This document shows positions 17,851 through 27,327 of a DNA stretch of 64,000 bases, in pieces. Positions within the stretch are counted from its first letter, which is position 1. Each line of letters starts with the position of its first letter. The notes beneath the pieces were generated by a model. The model did not search any database. It saw only the letters and a list, made by a program, of their open reading frames with translations, and had not been told where the DNA came from. Position numbers and translations under genes: made by a program. The stretch is from NCBI RefSeq assembly GCF_004295585.1, contig NZ_AP019400.1, forward strand, positions 3,198,001 to 3,262,000, in the 5' to 3' direction. The DNA comes from Cohnella abietis. GTDB taxonomy: Bacteria; Bacillota; Bacilli; Paenibacillales; Paenibacillaceae.

Positions 17851-20259
17851 ATGAAAAACATAACCATAAAAGGCGCGCGGGTGCATAATCTCAAAAATAT
17901 AGACATCTCCATCCCTAAAAACAAGCTGGTAGTCGCAACAGGTGTCAGCGGGTCGGGCAAATCCAGCCTTATGTTCGATATTATTTTCGAGGAAGGTCGC
18001 AAACAATATCTGCAGTCTTTAGGTATACTTGCAGGTCTTGATGATGAAGACAAATTCGATAGTATACAAGGCCTGAGCCCTGCCATAGCCGTGCAGCAAA
18101 ATATTATACGCCAAAGCAACGCACGTTCAACCGTCGGCTCAAGGACCAATATCATTAATATGCTGGCACTCCTCTATGCCGGAGAGGGTGAAATCAGTTG
18201 TTCCTCTTGCGGAGAACCTGTGAGTGACAGTCTTTCTTGCTTAACATGCGGGAATATTGAGGAACGGCTGCCACCCAGTTATTTTTCCAATAACTCTCCG
18301 AATGGTATGTGTATCAAGTGTTCCGGGCGTGGTGCGTATTTTGAAGTTAATATGGAAAGCTTTGTGACGGATAGCCGTACGACCTTTGAGCAGGTTCTTG
18401 ATGGAGTGGGGCTGACCCCTGGTTATAAACGGTTATTTCAAAGAAGGTTCAATGAATATTTAGCGATGCCTTACTTACAATTACCCGAAGAAGTGAAGGA
18501 AGAAATCATCTATGGACATTATTCAAACGGCAATTCTGATAAGCTCAGCGCTTGTTTAACAAAAATTTTTCAGGGTCGCCGTCAAAGAGGAGAAGATTTA
18601 AATGGTGTGTATGCCAATGTTCTATGTTCCGAATGCCACGGGTTTAGGACTGGAGAAGAAGCACGAAGAGTGCTGTTAAATGGCAAGCATATTGGCGAGC
18701 TTGGATTAATGACAATCTCAGAAATGCATAAATTCCTTGAAGATATACTCCAGCAAAATTCGCTCACTCCATTTGGTAAGAACCTGCTTCAAGATATATG
18801 TCGTAAAACGAATAGCTTGATTAGAGCACGGCTCGGCCACCTTTCCCTGTACAGAGAAATGCCAACCTTGAGTGGTGGAGAAATACAGCGGCTATTCCTT
18901 CAGTCCCATTTGGATTCGAAAATGGATTCGCTGATTTATGTTCTCGACGAACCAACAGCAGGACTTCATGAGTCTGAAAAAGCTGAGCTTCTAAAATCTA
19001 TTCGGGAGCTAACGGACTTGGGCAACACGGTTATTGTTGTAGAGCATGATAAGAATGCAATTAGAATGGCGGAGCATATCATTGATATAGGGCCCAAAGC
19101 TGGTATAGAAGGTGGGCAGGTTGTTTATCAGGGTGATTTAGAAGGATTGCTCAAGTGCAAAGAATCTATAACAGGTCAGTATCTTTCGGGCAAAACGACC
19201 ATGCCTACTAGAGCTATTCATCAGAGTGTTGCATTGGTACGATGTCTGACAATCAGACATGCCAAAACCAACAACCTCAAGGATGTGACAGTTGAATTCC
19301 CTTTACAAGCTATGGTCGGGATAGCGGGACTGTCGGGAAGCGGGAAAAGCTCGCTGATTGCAGATACAATGCTTCCTCTTCTGAAAAGCCATTTTCGTGA
19401 CACGTCGGCAGACAACGAAGAAAACGAAATGGACGGCGAAGAAGAAGTAACGGTGGCGCCAACTGTTGCGGACAGGCTGGAGGGTATGGAACATATTTGT
19501 GGATACGCAGAAATATCACAGGCTCAGATTGGTAGGAACTCGAACTCCAACCCGGCAACCTATATCGGTATTTGGGATAAAATACGTAGCCTGTTTGCCA
19601 ATCAACAGGAAGCCAACGAGCAAAAATTATCGGCAGGTCATTTCTCATTCAACTCAAAAGGCGCGTGTTCGGTATGTGGTGGCAGCGGTAATGAGACAAT
19701 CCGACTGGGCGGCAATCTTAAAATAGAAAAAACATGCGCAGAATGCCAGGGGAAAAGGTTTAATGATGTAGCCTTATCGGTCAAATACAACGGTAAAAAT
19801 ATTTATGAAGTTCTTGAAATGAGCGTGTCGGAAGCCGTTACTTTCTTTGAAGATAACAAGGGGATTGTTGGGATTTTGAAAGTGTTGGAGCGAATTGGCA
19901 TGGGCTACATTAAAATTGGTCAGTCTACCCCAACATTAAGCGGCGGCGAAGCACAAAGGATAAAACTCGCAAAAGAGATTGGCCGAAGACGGAAAGGTAA
20001 TATCCTTTATATACTTGATGAGCCTACTACTGGTCTTAGTCTGTATGATACCGCAATGCTCATCGAACTGTTAGACGAGCTTATAGCCAATGGTAATTCG
20101 GTAATCGTTATTGAGCATAACACGACTGTTCTTACTTCCTGCGACTGGATTATTGAGCTTGGGCCGGGCGGCGGCCCAGACGGAGGGTATATCATTGCGG
20201 AGGGATCGCCCGGAGCACTGAAAGAAAATCCAAAGTCAATAACCGGGAGGTATCTATAA
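17851..20259 (+). CDS. UvrA-like ABC ATPase (drug-resistance type)
   Basis: 802 residues with two ABC modules. Module 1: Walker A GVSGSGKSS (Lys37), signature LSGGEIQR, Walker B VLDEPTAGL. Module 2: GLSGSGKSS (Lys499), LSGGEAQRIKLAKEI, ILDEPTTGL. Cys-rich zinc sites are CSSCGEP...CLTCG and CSVCGGSGN...CAECQGKRF. It is about 140 residues shorter than housekeeping UvrA, as in class-II UvrA/DrrC-like proteins tied to resistance against DNA-binding drugs. AAGGGG precedes the ATG. The next start overlaps its stop (TAATG). Confidence 0.85.
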   Translation: MKNITIKGARVHNLKNIDISIPKNKLVVATGVSGSGKSSLMFDIIFEEGRKQYLQSLGILAGLDDEDKFDSIQGLSPAIAVQQNIIRQSNARSTVGSRTNIINMLALLYAGEGEISCSSCGEPVSDSLSCLTCGNIEERLPPSYFSNNSPNGMCIKCSGRGAYFEVNMESFVTDSRTTFEQVLDGVGLTPGYKRLFQRRFNEYLAMPYLQLPEEVKEEIIYGHYSNGNSDKLSACLTKIFQGRRQRGEDLNGVYANVLCSECHGFRTGEEARRVLLNGKHIGELGLMTISEMHKFLEDILQQNSLTPFGKNLLQDICRKTNSLIRARLGHLSLYREMPTLSGGEIQRLFLQSHLDSKMDSLIYVLDEPTAGLHESEKAELLKSIRELTDLGNTVIVVEHDKNAIRMAEHIIDIGPKAGIEGGQVVYQGDLEGLLKCKESITGQYLSGKTTMPTRAIHQSVALVRCLTIRHAKTNNLKDVTVEFPLQAMVGIAGLSGSGKSSLIADTMLPLLKSHFRDTSADNEENEMDGEEEVTVAPTVADRLEGMEHICGYAEISQAQIGRNSNSNPATYIGIWDKIRSLFANQQEANEQKLSAGHFSFNSKGACSVCGGSGNETIRLGGNLKIEKTCAECQGKRFNDVALSVKYNGKNIYEVLEMSVSEAVTFFEDNKGIVGILKVLERIGMGYIKIGQSTPTLSGGEAQRIKLAKEIGRRRKGNILYILDEPTTGLSLYDTAMLIELLDELIANGNSVIVIEHNTTVLTSCDWIIELGPGGGPDGGYIIAEGSPGALKENPKSITGRYL

Positions 20260-21296
20260 TGCGAAGAGATTACTGGCCAGCAACAGAGTGGCGGACGCAG
20301 GACCCAGCAGCTTTAGGAATGGACACGGAAAAGCTTTCAGAGCTTGAATCTATACTAAAAGCCCAATATAGCAATCTAACTGGTATTGTTGTCGTGCATA
20401 AGGGGTATATTGCCTATGAAAAATACGATAGCAGCTGCGACCCGAATGACACTTACCATGTCGCTTCAGTGACGAAAAGTATCATATCTGCCCTTATTGG
20501 CATTGCTATAGATACAGGATATATCAAAAGTGTTGACGAAAAAGTCATGGATTTCTTCCCCGAATATGATTCCGGAGCTATCGATATACAGAAGCGGGCG
20601 ATAACCCTACGACATCTTCTCACTATGACGGCGCCGTTTCCCTTTACATGGAAACCAGGGGGTGGAGTACAGGAGCCGCTGGACAGACTGCGGAGGCAGA
20701 AGGATTGGATTAAGTATACCCTTGACCTGTTGGGCCAGAAAGGGAGACCCGGCACATTCCAATATTGCACTGCGGGGACGCACCTGCTTTCGGCTATTAT
20801 TACACGTACCACTGGTAAAAGTGCCCGAGAGTTTGCGAATGAGCGTTTATTTGGACCTGTTGGCATGAAAGTGATTCCTGATTTCATTATGAAATCGTTC
20901 GGTCTCGAGGATGTGTTTGGGAAAAATCTAAAGGGATGGATACAGGACCCAAACGGCAATTCCACAGGAGGATGGGGGCTTACGCTAACTCCCAGAGATA
21001 TGGCACGTTTTGGATTTCTTTATTTGAATGGCGGTATTTGGGACGATAAACAAATTATTTCTAAAGCGTGGATTGATGAGTCGACAGCGATGAACGCCAA
21101 CAAATACGGTTATTTGTGGTGGTTAGATGAAGAGGACGGGATTTTTGCATACTTTGCCATGGGTGATGGCGGCAACGCTATTTGTTGGATTCCGGATAAA
21201 GACCTGGTGGTAGCAATCGCGTCCAAAATCGTGAGCAAGCCTCGTGATATTTGGCCACTAATCAAAAAGATAATAATCCCCTCTGTAATAAATTGA
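20259..21296 (+). CDS. serine hydrolase, beta-lactamase class C-like
   Basis: 345 residues of the penicillin-binding/beta-lactamase-C esterase fold. The catalytic SxxK is S70-V-T-K73 in HVASVTKSIIS, and TAGTHLLSAIITRTTGKS supplies the YxN-like region. There is no signal peptide, so it acts in the cytoplasm as an esterase or amidase and is not a secreted penicillinase. It is translationally coupled to the UvrA-like gene, which suggests a shared job in handling one compound. Confidence 0.8.
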   Translation: MRRDYWPATEWRTQDPAALGMDTEKLSELESILKAQYSNLTGIVVVHKGYIAYEKYDSSCDPNDTYHVASVTKSIISALIGIAIDTGYIKSVDEKVMDFFPEYDSGAIDIQKRAITLRHLLTMTAPFPFTWKPGGGVQEPLDRLRRQKDWIKYTLDLLGQKGRPGTFQYCTAGTHLLSAIITRTTGKSAREFANERLFGPVGMKVIPDFIMKSFGLEDVFGKNLKGWIQDPNGNSTGGWGLTLTPRDMARFGFLYLNGGIWDDKQIISKAWIDESTAMNANKYGYLWWLDEEDGIFAYFAMGDGGNAICWIPDKDLVVAIASKIVSKPRDIWPLIKKIIIPSVIN

Positions 21297-21356
21297 ATCT
21301 TGATACTTTTTCGTGTTGGCTACGTTATTGTTTATGGAAAGGGGAGGGGAGCTCTC

Positions 21357-21860
21357 GTGAATGGGCAGTTTATGACAATGTATGAGGAGTATTTTGACGA
21401 TGTATACCGATTTGTACTGTATAAAACGGGGAATAGGTGGGATACGGACGACCTCGTCAGTGAAATTTTTCGTAAAGCATTTCAGCATTTTAATCAAAAC
21501 CGAGTCGAGCTGGAACGTATGAAGCCATGGCTTTTTACTATAGCCCGCAATACAGTTATTGATCATTATCGCAAAAGAAAAGAATGGGCATATGGACACG
21601 ATCCAGAGGTGTTCGGTTATACGCATACCACTGAGCTTCTGGAAACGATAGATCTACAAAATGATTGTTTGAAGCAATCCTTGCTATCGCTTACTACGGA
21701 AGAAAGAGAAATGATTAACCTCAAGTATATCGCTGAAATGAAATATTCGGAAATCAGCGGCATAGTTGGCAAAGCGGAAATGTGGATGAAAACGAAAGTT
21801 CATCGTATTAAGCAAAAGATGGCATTGTTAATAAACAAATGTATGGAGGCGCAGAAATGA
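21357..21860 (+). CDS. ECF RNA polymerase sigma factor
   Basis: 167 residues from a GTG; GGGGAGGGGAG ends six bases before it. An upstream extension to 21300 has no ribosome site. Region 2 reads YKTGNRWDTDDLVSEIFRKAFQHF and region 4 LTTEEREMINLKYIAEMKYSEISGIVGKAEMWMKTKVHRIKQ. The stop overlaps the start of the following anti-sigma gene (ATGA). Its target promoters cannot be told from this window. Confidence 0.82.
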   Translation: MNGQFMTMYEEYFDDVYRFVLYKTGNRWDTDDLVSEIFRKAFQHFNQNRVELERMKPWLFTIARNTVIDHYRKRKEWAYGHDPEVFGYTHTTELLETIDLQNDCLKQSLLSLTTEEREMINLKYIAEMKYSEISGIVGKAEMWMKTKVHRIKQKMALLINKCMEAQK

Positions 21861-23746
21861 ACGACATACAATGGGAAAGTCTCATGAAGGACCTAAAAAC
21901 AAAGCTTCCTGTCAATGAGGAATTAAAGGATAATCTGCGTCAATCTTTTGTGAACAAGCGCTCTAAACAACAACACCATTACCGTAAGAGCTTAATAAGC
22001 ATTGCAGCGCTTATACTCTGTCTTGTTCTATTGAGTACATTATGGCCAAACGATAAAGCTGTTCCTAAGGCTCAAGCAGCATCACTGCACTTTTTTAATT
22101 CATTTTCGCTGATGGAGCAGCTAGGGAAAGAGAATAGCTCAGGTATGGCGGAGTATAAAGGGACCATCTATCTTCCAATGAAGAACAGAGGACTATATGC
22201 CTACGACAAGAAAGGTTTATACAAATTAGAAGCAGGTAATATCAATTTTGTTCGTGTATCTCCAAGTGGTGACGAGCTGGTTTATGTTAAGGATGGAAGC
22301 CTGTATATATATGAAATTAGCAGCAAGACAAGTCGGACTCTTCTCAAGTCGGCAGCTTCTCAGGAAATGCTCGAGACTCCTTCATGGTCAGAAGACGGCT
22401 CCCGGATTCTCTATGTAATTAAGAAGACTTCTGATGGTGTTAGCAGTAAAACAGAGGACGGCAGTGATAACAGCACTGGACAAATTTCAGAGATTAATGT
22501 TAAGAAGGGCACCATTAAGGAAATGACAACGGGTTCTTACCCTTCCTATATAAGTGGTCACAATGCGATAATTTTTGAAAATAATAATAAAATTATAAGA
22601 AGAAGTTTAGTGGATGGGAAAGAAAGTGTACTCGATTCAGGCCAATATCCTTCGGTCTCCAATGACGGTGCATATATTGCCTATATCAAAATGCAGGGCG
22701 AACCGGCGCTTCAAGATATTTGGGTTGCAGATTCAGACTTCAAGACGAGTAAACAAGTCAGTCATAACATGCTAGTCGATGCTTGGGATTCCGATACAGG
22801 TGAGCCTATTGAAGGTAAACAGCAGCCTCGATATACCTTTGAAGAGCCAGTGTGGAGCAGCGATAGTCGTCAGCTATTTGTCTATAAAGTGTTTCACACG
22901 AATGTAGTGTGGAAAAAACTTATGCAATTCGAGGTTTCAGAAACGATTGCACCTCCCGAAGCGATTGTAGCTGGCTCGATTCAAGCGCTTATTTATAGGG
23001 ATGAAGATTATGCTCACAGCTTCTTCAGCTATGATCCGGGATATCTTAAAGGTACGAGTCCTCGTCAGGTTGGATACAAGATTATAAAGAGTGGACAGCA
23101 GAATGGAAAAGAGTTTGTTGATGCTGATACTTACTTATCCTACGCCAATCCTTTTTATCAAATCGTTACTACCCGTTACTGGGTTTCAAAAGGTGAATCA
23201 GGATATCTTATTGACGGGATGGAGGAACTAAACAATCAGGTCGTATCAGCTTCAAGTGAAAGTGTGAATATGAGTACTAATGATGAAGCTCCTCAGCCGA
23301 TTTTTGCGCTCAAAGATATCCCACAGGAAACAAATTGGGTTAACGATAAAATTTTCAACATTGTATATCAAGAGTCAAAAGGAACCGTGTTTTTCACATT
23401 AAATCGGCAAAAGGGTAATCAGATGCGATTGGTGCTGTTGAAATATGAGGTTGGCAGCAAGCAGTTTTCAGAAATAGCTACGCTCGGCGAAGTTGAAGAT
23501 TCAGGCTTAATGATAATGGATTCGGAACAAAAATACGTTGCTGTTGAAGTGCAGATTAAGGGAAAAGAAGATACCATTGTGTATGATCTTGATCGCCATA
23601 AGATGAGCATGCTTTCCGAAGAAATATTAGGTGAAAAGGCTATGGCCGTTCACACTCGATTCTGGAATGATGGAAAATTAACATTTTATGCGGAAATGGA
23701 AGGCAGGGATGGCTTCTTTCAATTTAATCCAGAATCTAAGAAATAA
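21857..23746 (+). CDS. membrane anti-sigma factor with beta-propeller sensor domain
   Basis: 629 residues from the ATG preceded by GGAGG (21843-21847). Cytoplasmic N-terminus about 1-42, a single membrane helix near 43-62 (SLISIAALILCLVLLSTLW), then a long outer domain with repeated TolB/WD40-like blades (ISPSGDELVYVKDGSLYIYE, SWSEDGSRILYV, SVSNDGAYIAYIK, WSSDSRQLFVYK). Coupled to the ECF gene, so it most likely holds that sigma factor and responds to something outside the cell. Confidence 0.75.
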   Translation: MNDIQWESLMKDLKTKLPVNEELKDNLRQSFVNKRSKQQHHYRKSLISIAALILCLVLLSTLWPNDKAVPKAQAASLHFFNSFSLMEQLGKENSSGMAEYKGTIYLPMKNRGLYAYDKKGLYKLEAGNINFVRVSPSGDELVYVKDGSLYIYEISSKTSRTLLKSAASQEMLETPSWSEDGSRILYVIKKTSDGVSSKTEDGSDNSTGQISEINVKKGTIKEMTTGSYPSYISGHNAIIFENNNKIIRRSLVDGKESVLDSGQYPSVSNDGAYIAYIKMQGEPALQDIWVADSDFKTSKQVSHNMLVDAWDSDTGEPIEGKQQPRYTFEEPVWSSDSRQLFVYKVFHTNVVWKKLMQFEVSETIAPPEAIVAGSIQALIYRDEDYAHSFFSYDPGYLKGTSPRQVGYKIIKSGQQNGKEFVDADTYLSYANPFYQIVTTRYWVSKGESGYLIDGMEELNNQVVSASSESVNMSTNDEAPQPIFALKDIPQETNWVNDKIFNIVYQESKGTVFFTLNRQKGNQMRLVLLKYEVGSKQFSEIATLGEVEDSGLMIMDSEQKYVAVEVQIKGKEDTIVYDLDRHKMSMLSEEILGEKAMAVHTRFWNDGKLTFYAEMEGRDGFFQFNPESKK

Positions 23747-23772
23747 AGTATTGTTTTTATTCTAGAACAGCA

Positions 23773-23805
23773 AAATGACCGCCTTTTAGACAAAGGCGGT
23801 CATTT
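23773..23805. terminator. bidirectional terminator
   Basis: A perfect 14-base stem, AAATGACCGCCTTT with AAAGGCGGTCATTT, around a five-base loop, between convergent genes. Confidence 0.75.
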
Positions 23806-23826
23806 GCGTTAGTTGATATTCAGTTA

Positions 23827-24594
23827 TTACAAACAAATGATAATGGCATTACCTTCCGGATCAGCAGCAAAGAAATGATGCTCATGTTGAATATCCATTA
23901 GGATCCGTGCCTTCTTGTCCTGCATGAAACGATAAGCTTCATTAATATTGGAGGCATTCAACATAAAAGAAGGAAACTTACCCCAATCGCGATGATTTCT
24001 ATTATCGTCAAGCAAAACGCCAGTCCCATTGTCCATATCAAACCAATAAATCGGTCCTCCATCTTGGCGCTCGGGCTTTATGGAGTGTCCAAGCAGGCGG
24101 GCGTACCATTCCGTTGCTCTTTTTAAGTCGATTACAGGTACTACAATACATTGAATGCGGTTTGTAATAGGGTGATTCGCAGCGTTGGGTACGATAGGGC
24201 TCGGATTTACCCAATCCGATTCAATGATCATGAGTACATTTCCTTCCGGGTCAAATATGTTGAAGTAGGTTAATCCCTCATGAACCTTTTGTATATCTAG
24301 TACGATCGGGATGTCGTTCTGCTTGACCCAGGCGTAGGTTTTATCGATGTCGAGCGTCTTTAACATAAATTGCGGGTGTTGTAGCTCGTCCTGCATAAAT
24401 CGATGATCATCCAGCATCAAGTTGACACCATTATTCATATCAAACTCGTAATAAGGCTTTTCCGAAGCGATCTCTTTAACTGTAACCCCTAGAATCTCCC
24501 CATACCAAGCGGCCATTGCGGACAAGTCTTGTACGTGTAGCATGGTGCCGCTTACCGACCGAACTCCCGATCCTTGAATTGCCGATGCTTTCAT
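23827..24594 (-). CDS. two-domain VOC (glyoxalase/bleomycin-resistance fold) protein
   Basis: 255 residues with two VOC modules: 1-120 (MLHVQDLSAMAAWYGEILGV ... FNIFDPEGNVLMIIE) and 140-255 (CIVVPVIDLKRATEWYARLLGHS ... FFAADPEGNAIIICL). Each ends in the DPEGN strand that usually carries a metal-binding Glu. I start at the ATG with AAGGAGAG before it; the longer frame has no ribosome site. It is downstream of, and probably co-transcribed with, the fused sigma factor. Confidence 0.85.
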   Translation of the reverse strand: MKASAIQGSGVRSVSGTMLHVQDLSAMAAWYGEILGVTVKEIASEKPYYEFDMNNGVNLMLDDHRFMQDELQHPQFMLKTLDIDKTYAWVKQNDIPIVLDIQKVHEGLTYFNIFDPEGNVLMIIESDWVNPSPIVPNAANHPITNRIQCIVVPVIDLKRATEWYARLLGHSIKPERQDGGPIYWFDMDNGTGVLLDDNRNHRDWGKFPSFMLNASNINEAYRFMQDKKARILMDIQHEHHFFAADPEGNAIIICL

Positions 24595-24657
24595 ATGAAT
24601 CTCTCCTTCAAATCTTGTGAGTTTCATTTATAAGACGTTCGTGACAGCCAAGATCTA

Positions 24658-26217
24658 TCAAGAGTATATAGATATTTTTGAAAAAATTTGTTCTAACCGT
24701 TCAATTCCTTTTTCCTCTGCATCTTTTGCTTGTCTTAATTGAAGAATGGATTGTTCATGGATATCGATTTGCAAGCCGGGCATTCCGTATGGAAATGATG
24801 GGTACAGTCGCGTGAAAGCTTGATAAGTCTCATTATAGTCATTGATCGCATCCTGCCATAAGATAGCGGTGCCCGGATCGCTACGAATAGTCGGATGCTC
24901 TTTCCATTTGTTCAGAAAGAATATGGCATGCTGTCGGGCTTCAGTCAATAGAGCAACATTATAAGCATGTCCTACTGGCAGCACCCGGTTCTCTTCGAAG
25001 GCTTTGATCCAAGCTGCATAAGCGGCAATCCCTGTAACATAGCCTGGAACCGTAGCTTCCTTGCCTCGAGCGTGACGGATGATCGTATTGAGTGCATGAG
25101 CGATTGAAGGTTGTGTAGACATTCCCACTGCTTCAATTACTCCGACGAATAACTCCGGATTATCCAACGTACGTCCCAGCTTGTCATAAGGCACCTCTAA
25201 TGAATGCTGCACAGCGTTTCGATAAGTAAAATGTCCCGATGCATCGTTATAGCCATAGATGATCCCAAACTCAGCTTTGATTAAATTCCATACGATAGCT
25301 GGCATCCCTTTATTGATAGATTCACGTATCATGTCCAGAGCTTGTATTAAAGTGTCAGGGGTTAACACTCGTTCAGGACGACCGATCCATTTCGCACGGT
25401 GTCCGTACGTTATCGCAATTCTTTCCATGACCGAACCCCAGTCGTAGATTAAGCTGCTGCTCAAGCCACAATCGGTTGTCATTTGGATACGAAAAGCTTG
25501 TCCAGTGAATCCCATTATGTCGCTTAAGGTATGGTTGTTATTGTTCGTGTAATTAAGCACCTCATGAAGGATATGACCTAGAGAAGTGTACGCGGATTGA
25601 TATTGGGGGATAGGTAACAGATGAAAGGAAGCAAGACCCATAGCCTTGTACTGCTCAATATTTTTTATCGTTTCCCGTTTAAAACGTTCCTCTTGCAGCT
25701 TCATTTTGGATCTTGAAATGATGTTATATACGTTGCCTGTTGTGATAGAAAAGGCGTCTGCAAGTTCCTCGGGAGAATGCTGATGAAAGAAGTAGGCCTC
25801 GACAATACTACGGTTTCTTTCAGACAACGATTCTATCATTGCAGAAATGGATTCCATCCATTCGTTTGTTAGCGATATGATTTCCGGAGTGTTCGTTATT
25901 ACGGTGGAAACCTCTTCAGTATGCTGTGCGAATAAGGAATTTCTCTTGTTTTTACGCAGAGTGTCAACAGCTTTATTACGTACGATTTGTCGCAGCCAAG
26001 GGATAAATCGCTCAGGCTGTGCGAGAGATTCCAGCTGCAAATACGAATTTATTAAAGCATCTTGCACGATATCCTCTGCCCAGTATGCATCATGAATGAT
26101 GGAGTATGCCCAATTTACGGCTTTAGCCCGATGCTTGATGACGAGCTCGTTGAATGCATCCCGATCCCCACTTTTAGAGCGTTCTACAAGCTCCAGGTCA
26201 TCCGTCTGAAAATCCAA
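24658..26217 (-). CDS. sigma-70 family sigma factor with long C-terminal extension
   Basis: 519 residues from a TTG with AGAGGAAG 7 bases upstream; the frame extends to 26268. Residues about 1-165 are an ECF-type sigma: region 2 AVNWAYSIIHDAYWAEDIVQDALINSYLQL, region 4 HSPEELADAFSITTGNVYNIISRSKMKLQ. The remaining 350 residues are no sigma domain. They begin with a LHEVLNYT...MGFTGQAFRI pattern and TTDCGLSSSL, then AIVWNLIKAEFGIIYGYND, which recalls the BtrH/papain-like (C39-like) fold. The GLSSS cysteine and the later histidines could be catalytic or ligand-binding. I treat it as a sensor or enzyme domain fused to a sigma factor. No anti-sigma gene lies beside it. Confidence 0.75.
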   Translation of the reverse strand: MDFQTDDLELVERSKSGDRDAFNELVIKHRAKAVNWAYSIIHDAYWAEDIVQDALINSYLQLESLAQPERFIPWLRQIVRNKAVDTLRKNKRNSLFAQHTEEVSTVITNTPEIISLTNEWMESISAMIESLSERNRSIVEAYFFHQHSPEELADAFSITTGNVYNIISRSKMKLQEERFKRETIKNIEQYKAMGLASFHLLPIPQYQSAYTSLGHILHEVLNYTNNNNHTLSDIMGFTGQAFRIQMTTDCGLSSSLIYDWGSVMERIAITYGHRAKWIGRPERVLTPDTLIQALDMIRESINKGMPAIVWNLIKAEFGIIYGYNDASGHFTYRNAVQHSLEVPYDKLGRTLDNPELFVGVIEAVGMSTQPSIAHALNTIIRHARGKEATVPGYVTGIAAYAAWIKAFEENRVLPVGHAYNVALLTEARQHAIFFLNKWKEHPTIRSDPGTAILWQDAINDYNETYQAFTRLYPSFPYGMPGLQIDIHEQSILQLRQAKDAEEKGIERLEQIFSKISIYS

Positions 26218-26278
26218 GAGAAATCTTCCTCTCATAGTAGGATTCGTATAGGCAGCACATACTAGCAATTAGTAACGC

Positions 26279-27223
26279 TCAGCAGTCATATTTAGCCATG
26301 AGCTCGGTAAGGTTTATTTTAATACATTCCAGTAGTTCTGGTGGATGTGTGACTGTCGCTTCATTACCTAAGCCAATGAAAAACTTAGCGAAGAACAGAA
26401 TGTCACGCTTCGAAATGCTCCCTTCAAGCCAACCGGTTCCATCCTGACGAATATGAAGCTTGGGTACTGGCCAAGGCTCAGCCTCACACAATTGGACACC
26501 CTCTTTCGTTAGTTCCGCATAAAGTGTGACATCCTCTTGCCCCGTGGGGCTATCCGATCCTCTATTTTCAAGGTGAATATGTCGAAGATCCATTGGTTTT
26601 AAGGCTGAATGAACGACAGAATGGATTCTGTCACATCGGAACACACGAACCTCATCGCTCTGGAAGCAATAGGCGGGACAGTACCATAAACCGTTCCTTG
26701 TATATATTCCAATGGGTTGTATTTCCCGATTTGATCGCTTTTCTCGAGATTCATACTCTATGAGTAACACTTTTTGCTGAATGGCTGCATCTAGCAGGAT
26801 AGATAAATACGGAGAATTGATTTGCCTAATAGGAGTTACAAAATCGACACGGTTTTTCATTTGGTCAATCCGATCCTGGATGTCCTGTGGCATATAATAA
26901 TAAAATTTGCTCAATGCCGAAGAAGATTCCGTTTCAAAAGGAAGGGAAGAATAGTGACGAAGGGCATGAACCGCAAAAAAGATAGCGATGGCTTCTTCCT
27001 CGGAGAAGGCTATAGGAGGCAGAATCCTTTCCTTTAATACCCGGTAACCACCATGAGGTCCCACTTCAGAGTATAGGGGCACACCTAATTCACTCAATTC
27101 CTGTAAATCCCTTAAAATCGTCCTCGACGATACGCTAAACTCACGGGCAAGCTCTTTTACCGTAAACTTACGTTTTCGGTTCACTGTCATCATTAAATCC
27201 ATAAGTCTTTTTGCTTTGGACAT
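26279..27223 (-). CDS. YafY-type HTH-WYL transcription regulator
   Basis: 314 residues from an ATG with AAAGGAG 7 bases upstream. N-terminal helix-turn-helix (FTVKELAREFSVSSRTILRDLQELSELGVPLYSEVGPHGGYRV), then the WYL domain (KVLLIEYESREK...IQPIGIYTRNGLWYCPAYC; EVRVFRCDRI) that binds a ligand, and a C-terminal extension. It is divergent from an alpha/beta hydrolase; the dyad at 27248-27260 lies between them. Confidence 0.88.
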   Translation of the reverse strand: MSKAKRLMDLMMTVNRKRKFTVKELAREFSVSSRTILRDLQELSELGVPLYSEVGPHGGYRVLKERILPPIAFSEEEAIAIFFAVHALRHYSSLPFETESSSALSKFYYYMPQDIQDRIDQMKNRVDFVTPIRQINSPYLSILLDAAIQQKVLLIEYESREKRSNREIQPIGIYTRNGLWYCPAYCFQSDEVRVFRCDRIHSVVHSALKPMDLRHIHLENRGSDSPTGQEDVTLYAELTKEGVQLCEAEPWPVPKLHIRQDGTGWLEGSISKRDILFFAKFFIGLGNEATVTHPPELLECIKINLTELMAKYDC

Positions 27224-27247
27224 GGCGATACTCCTTTTACTAACTAC

Positions 27248-27260
27248 GACAATCATTGTC
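27248..27260. promoter_or_regulatory. dyad between WYL regulator and hydrolase
   Basis: GACAAT-C-ATTGTC, six-base arms with a one-base centre, lies upstream of both divergent genes. It is a candidate operator for the WYL regulator; a GTGACA/TGTCAC-type dyad also lies upstream of the second WYL regulator (45505-45524). Confidence 0.4.
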
Positions 27261-27327
27261 ACTATTATCTGTTATGGTTGATATGAAAGCAAGTTGAAGA
27301 TGATCTAGAACACAAGGAGGAAATGGC

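Noticed and set aside
20453..20965. 170-codon minus-strand frame inside the serine hydrolase gene
   Set aside because: Shadow of a clear beta-lactamase-fold gene; no ribosome site or family features.
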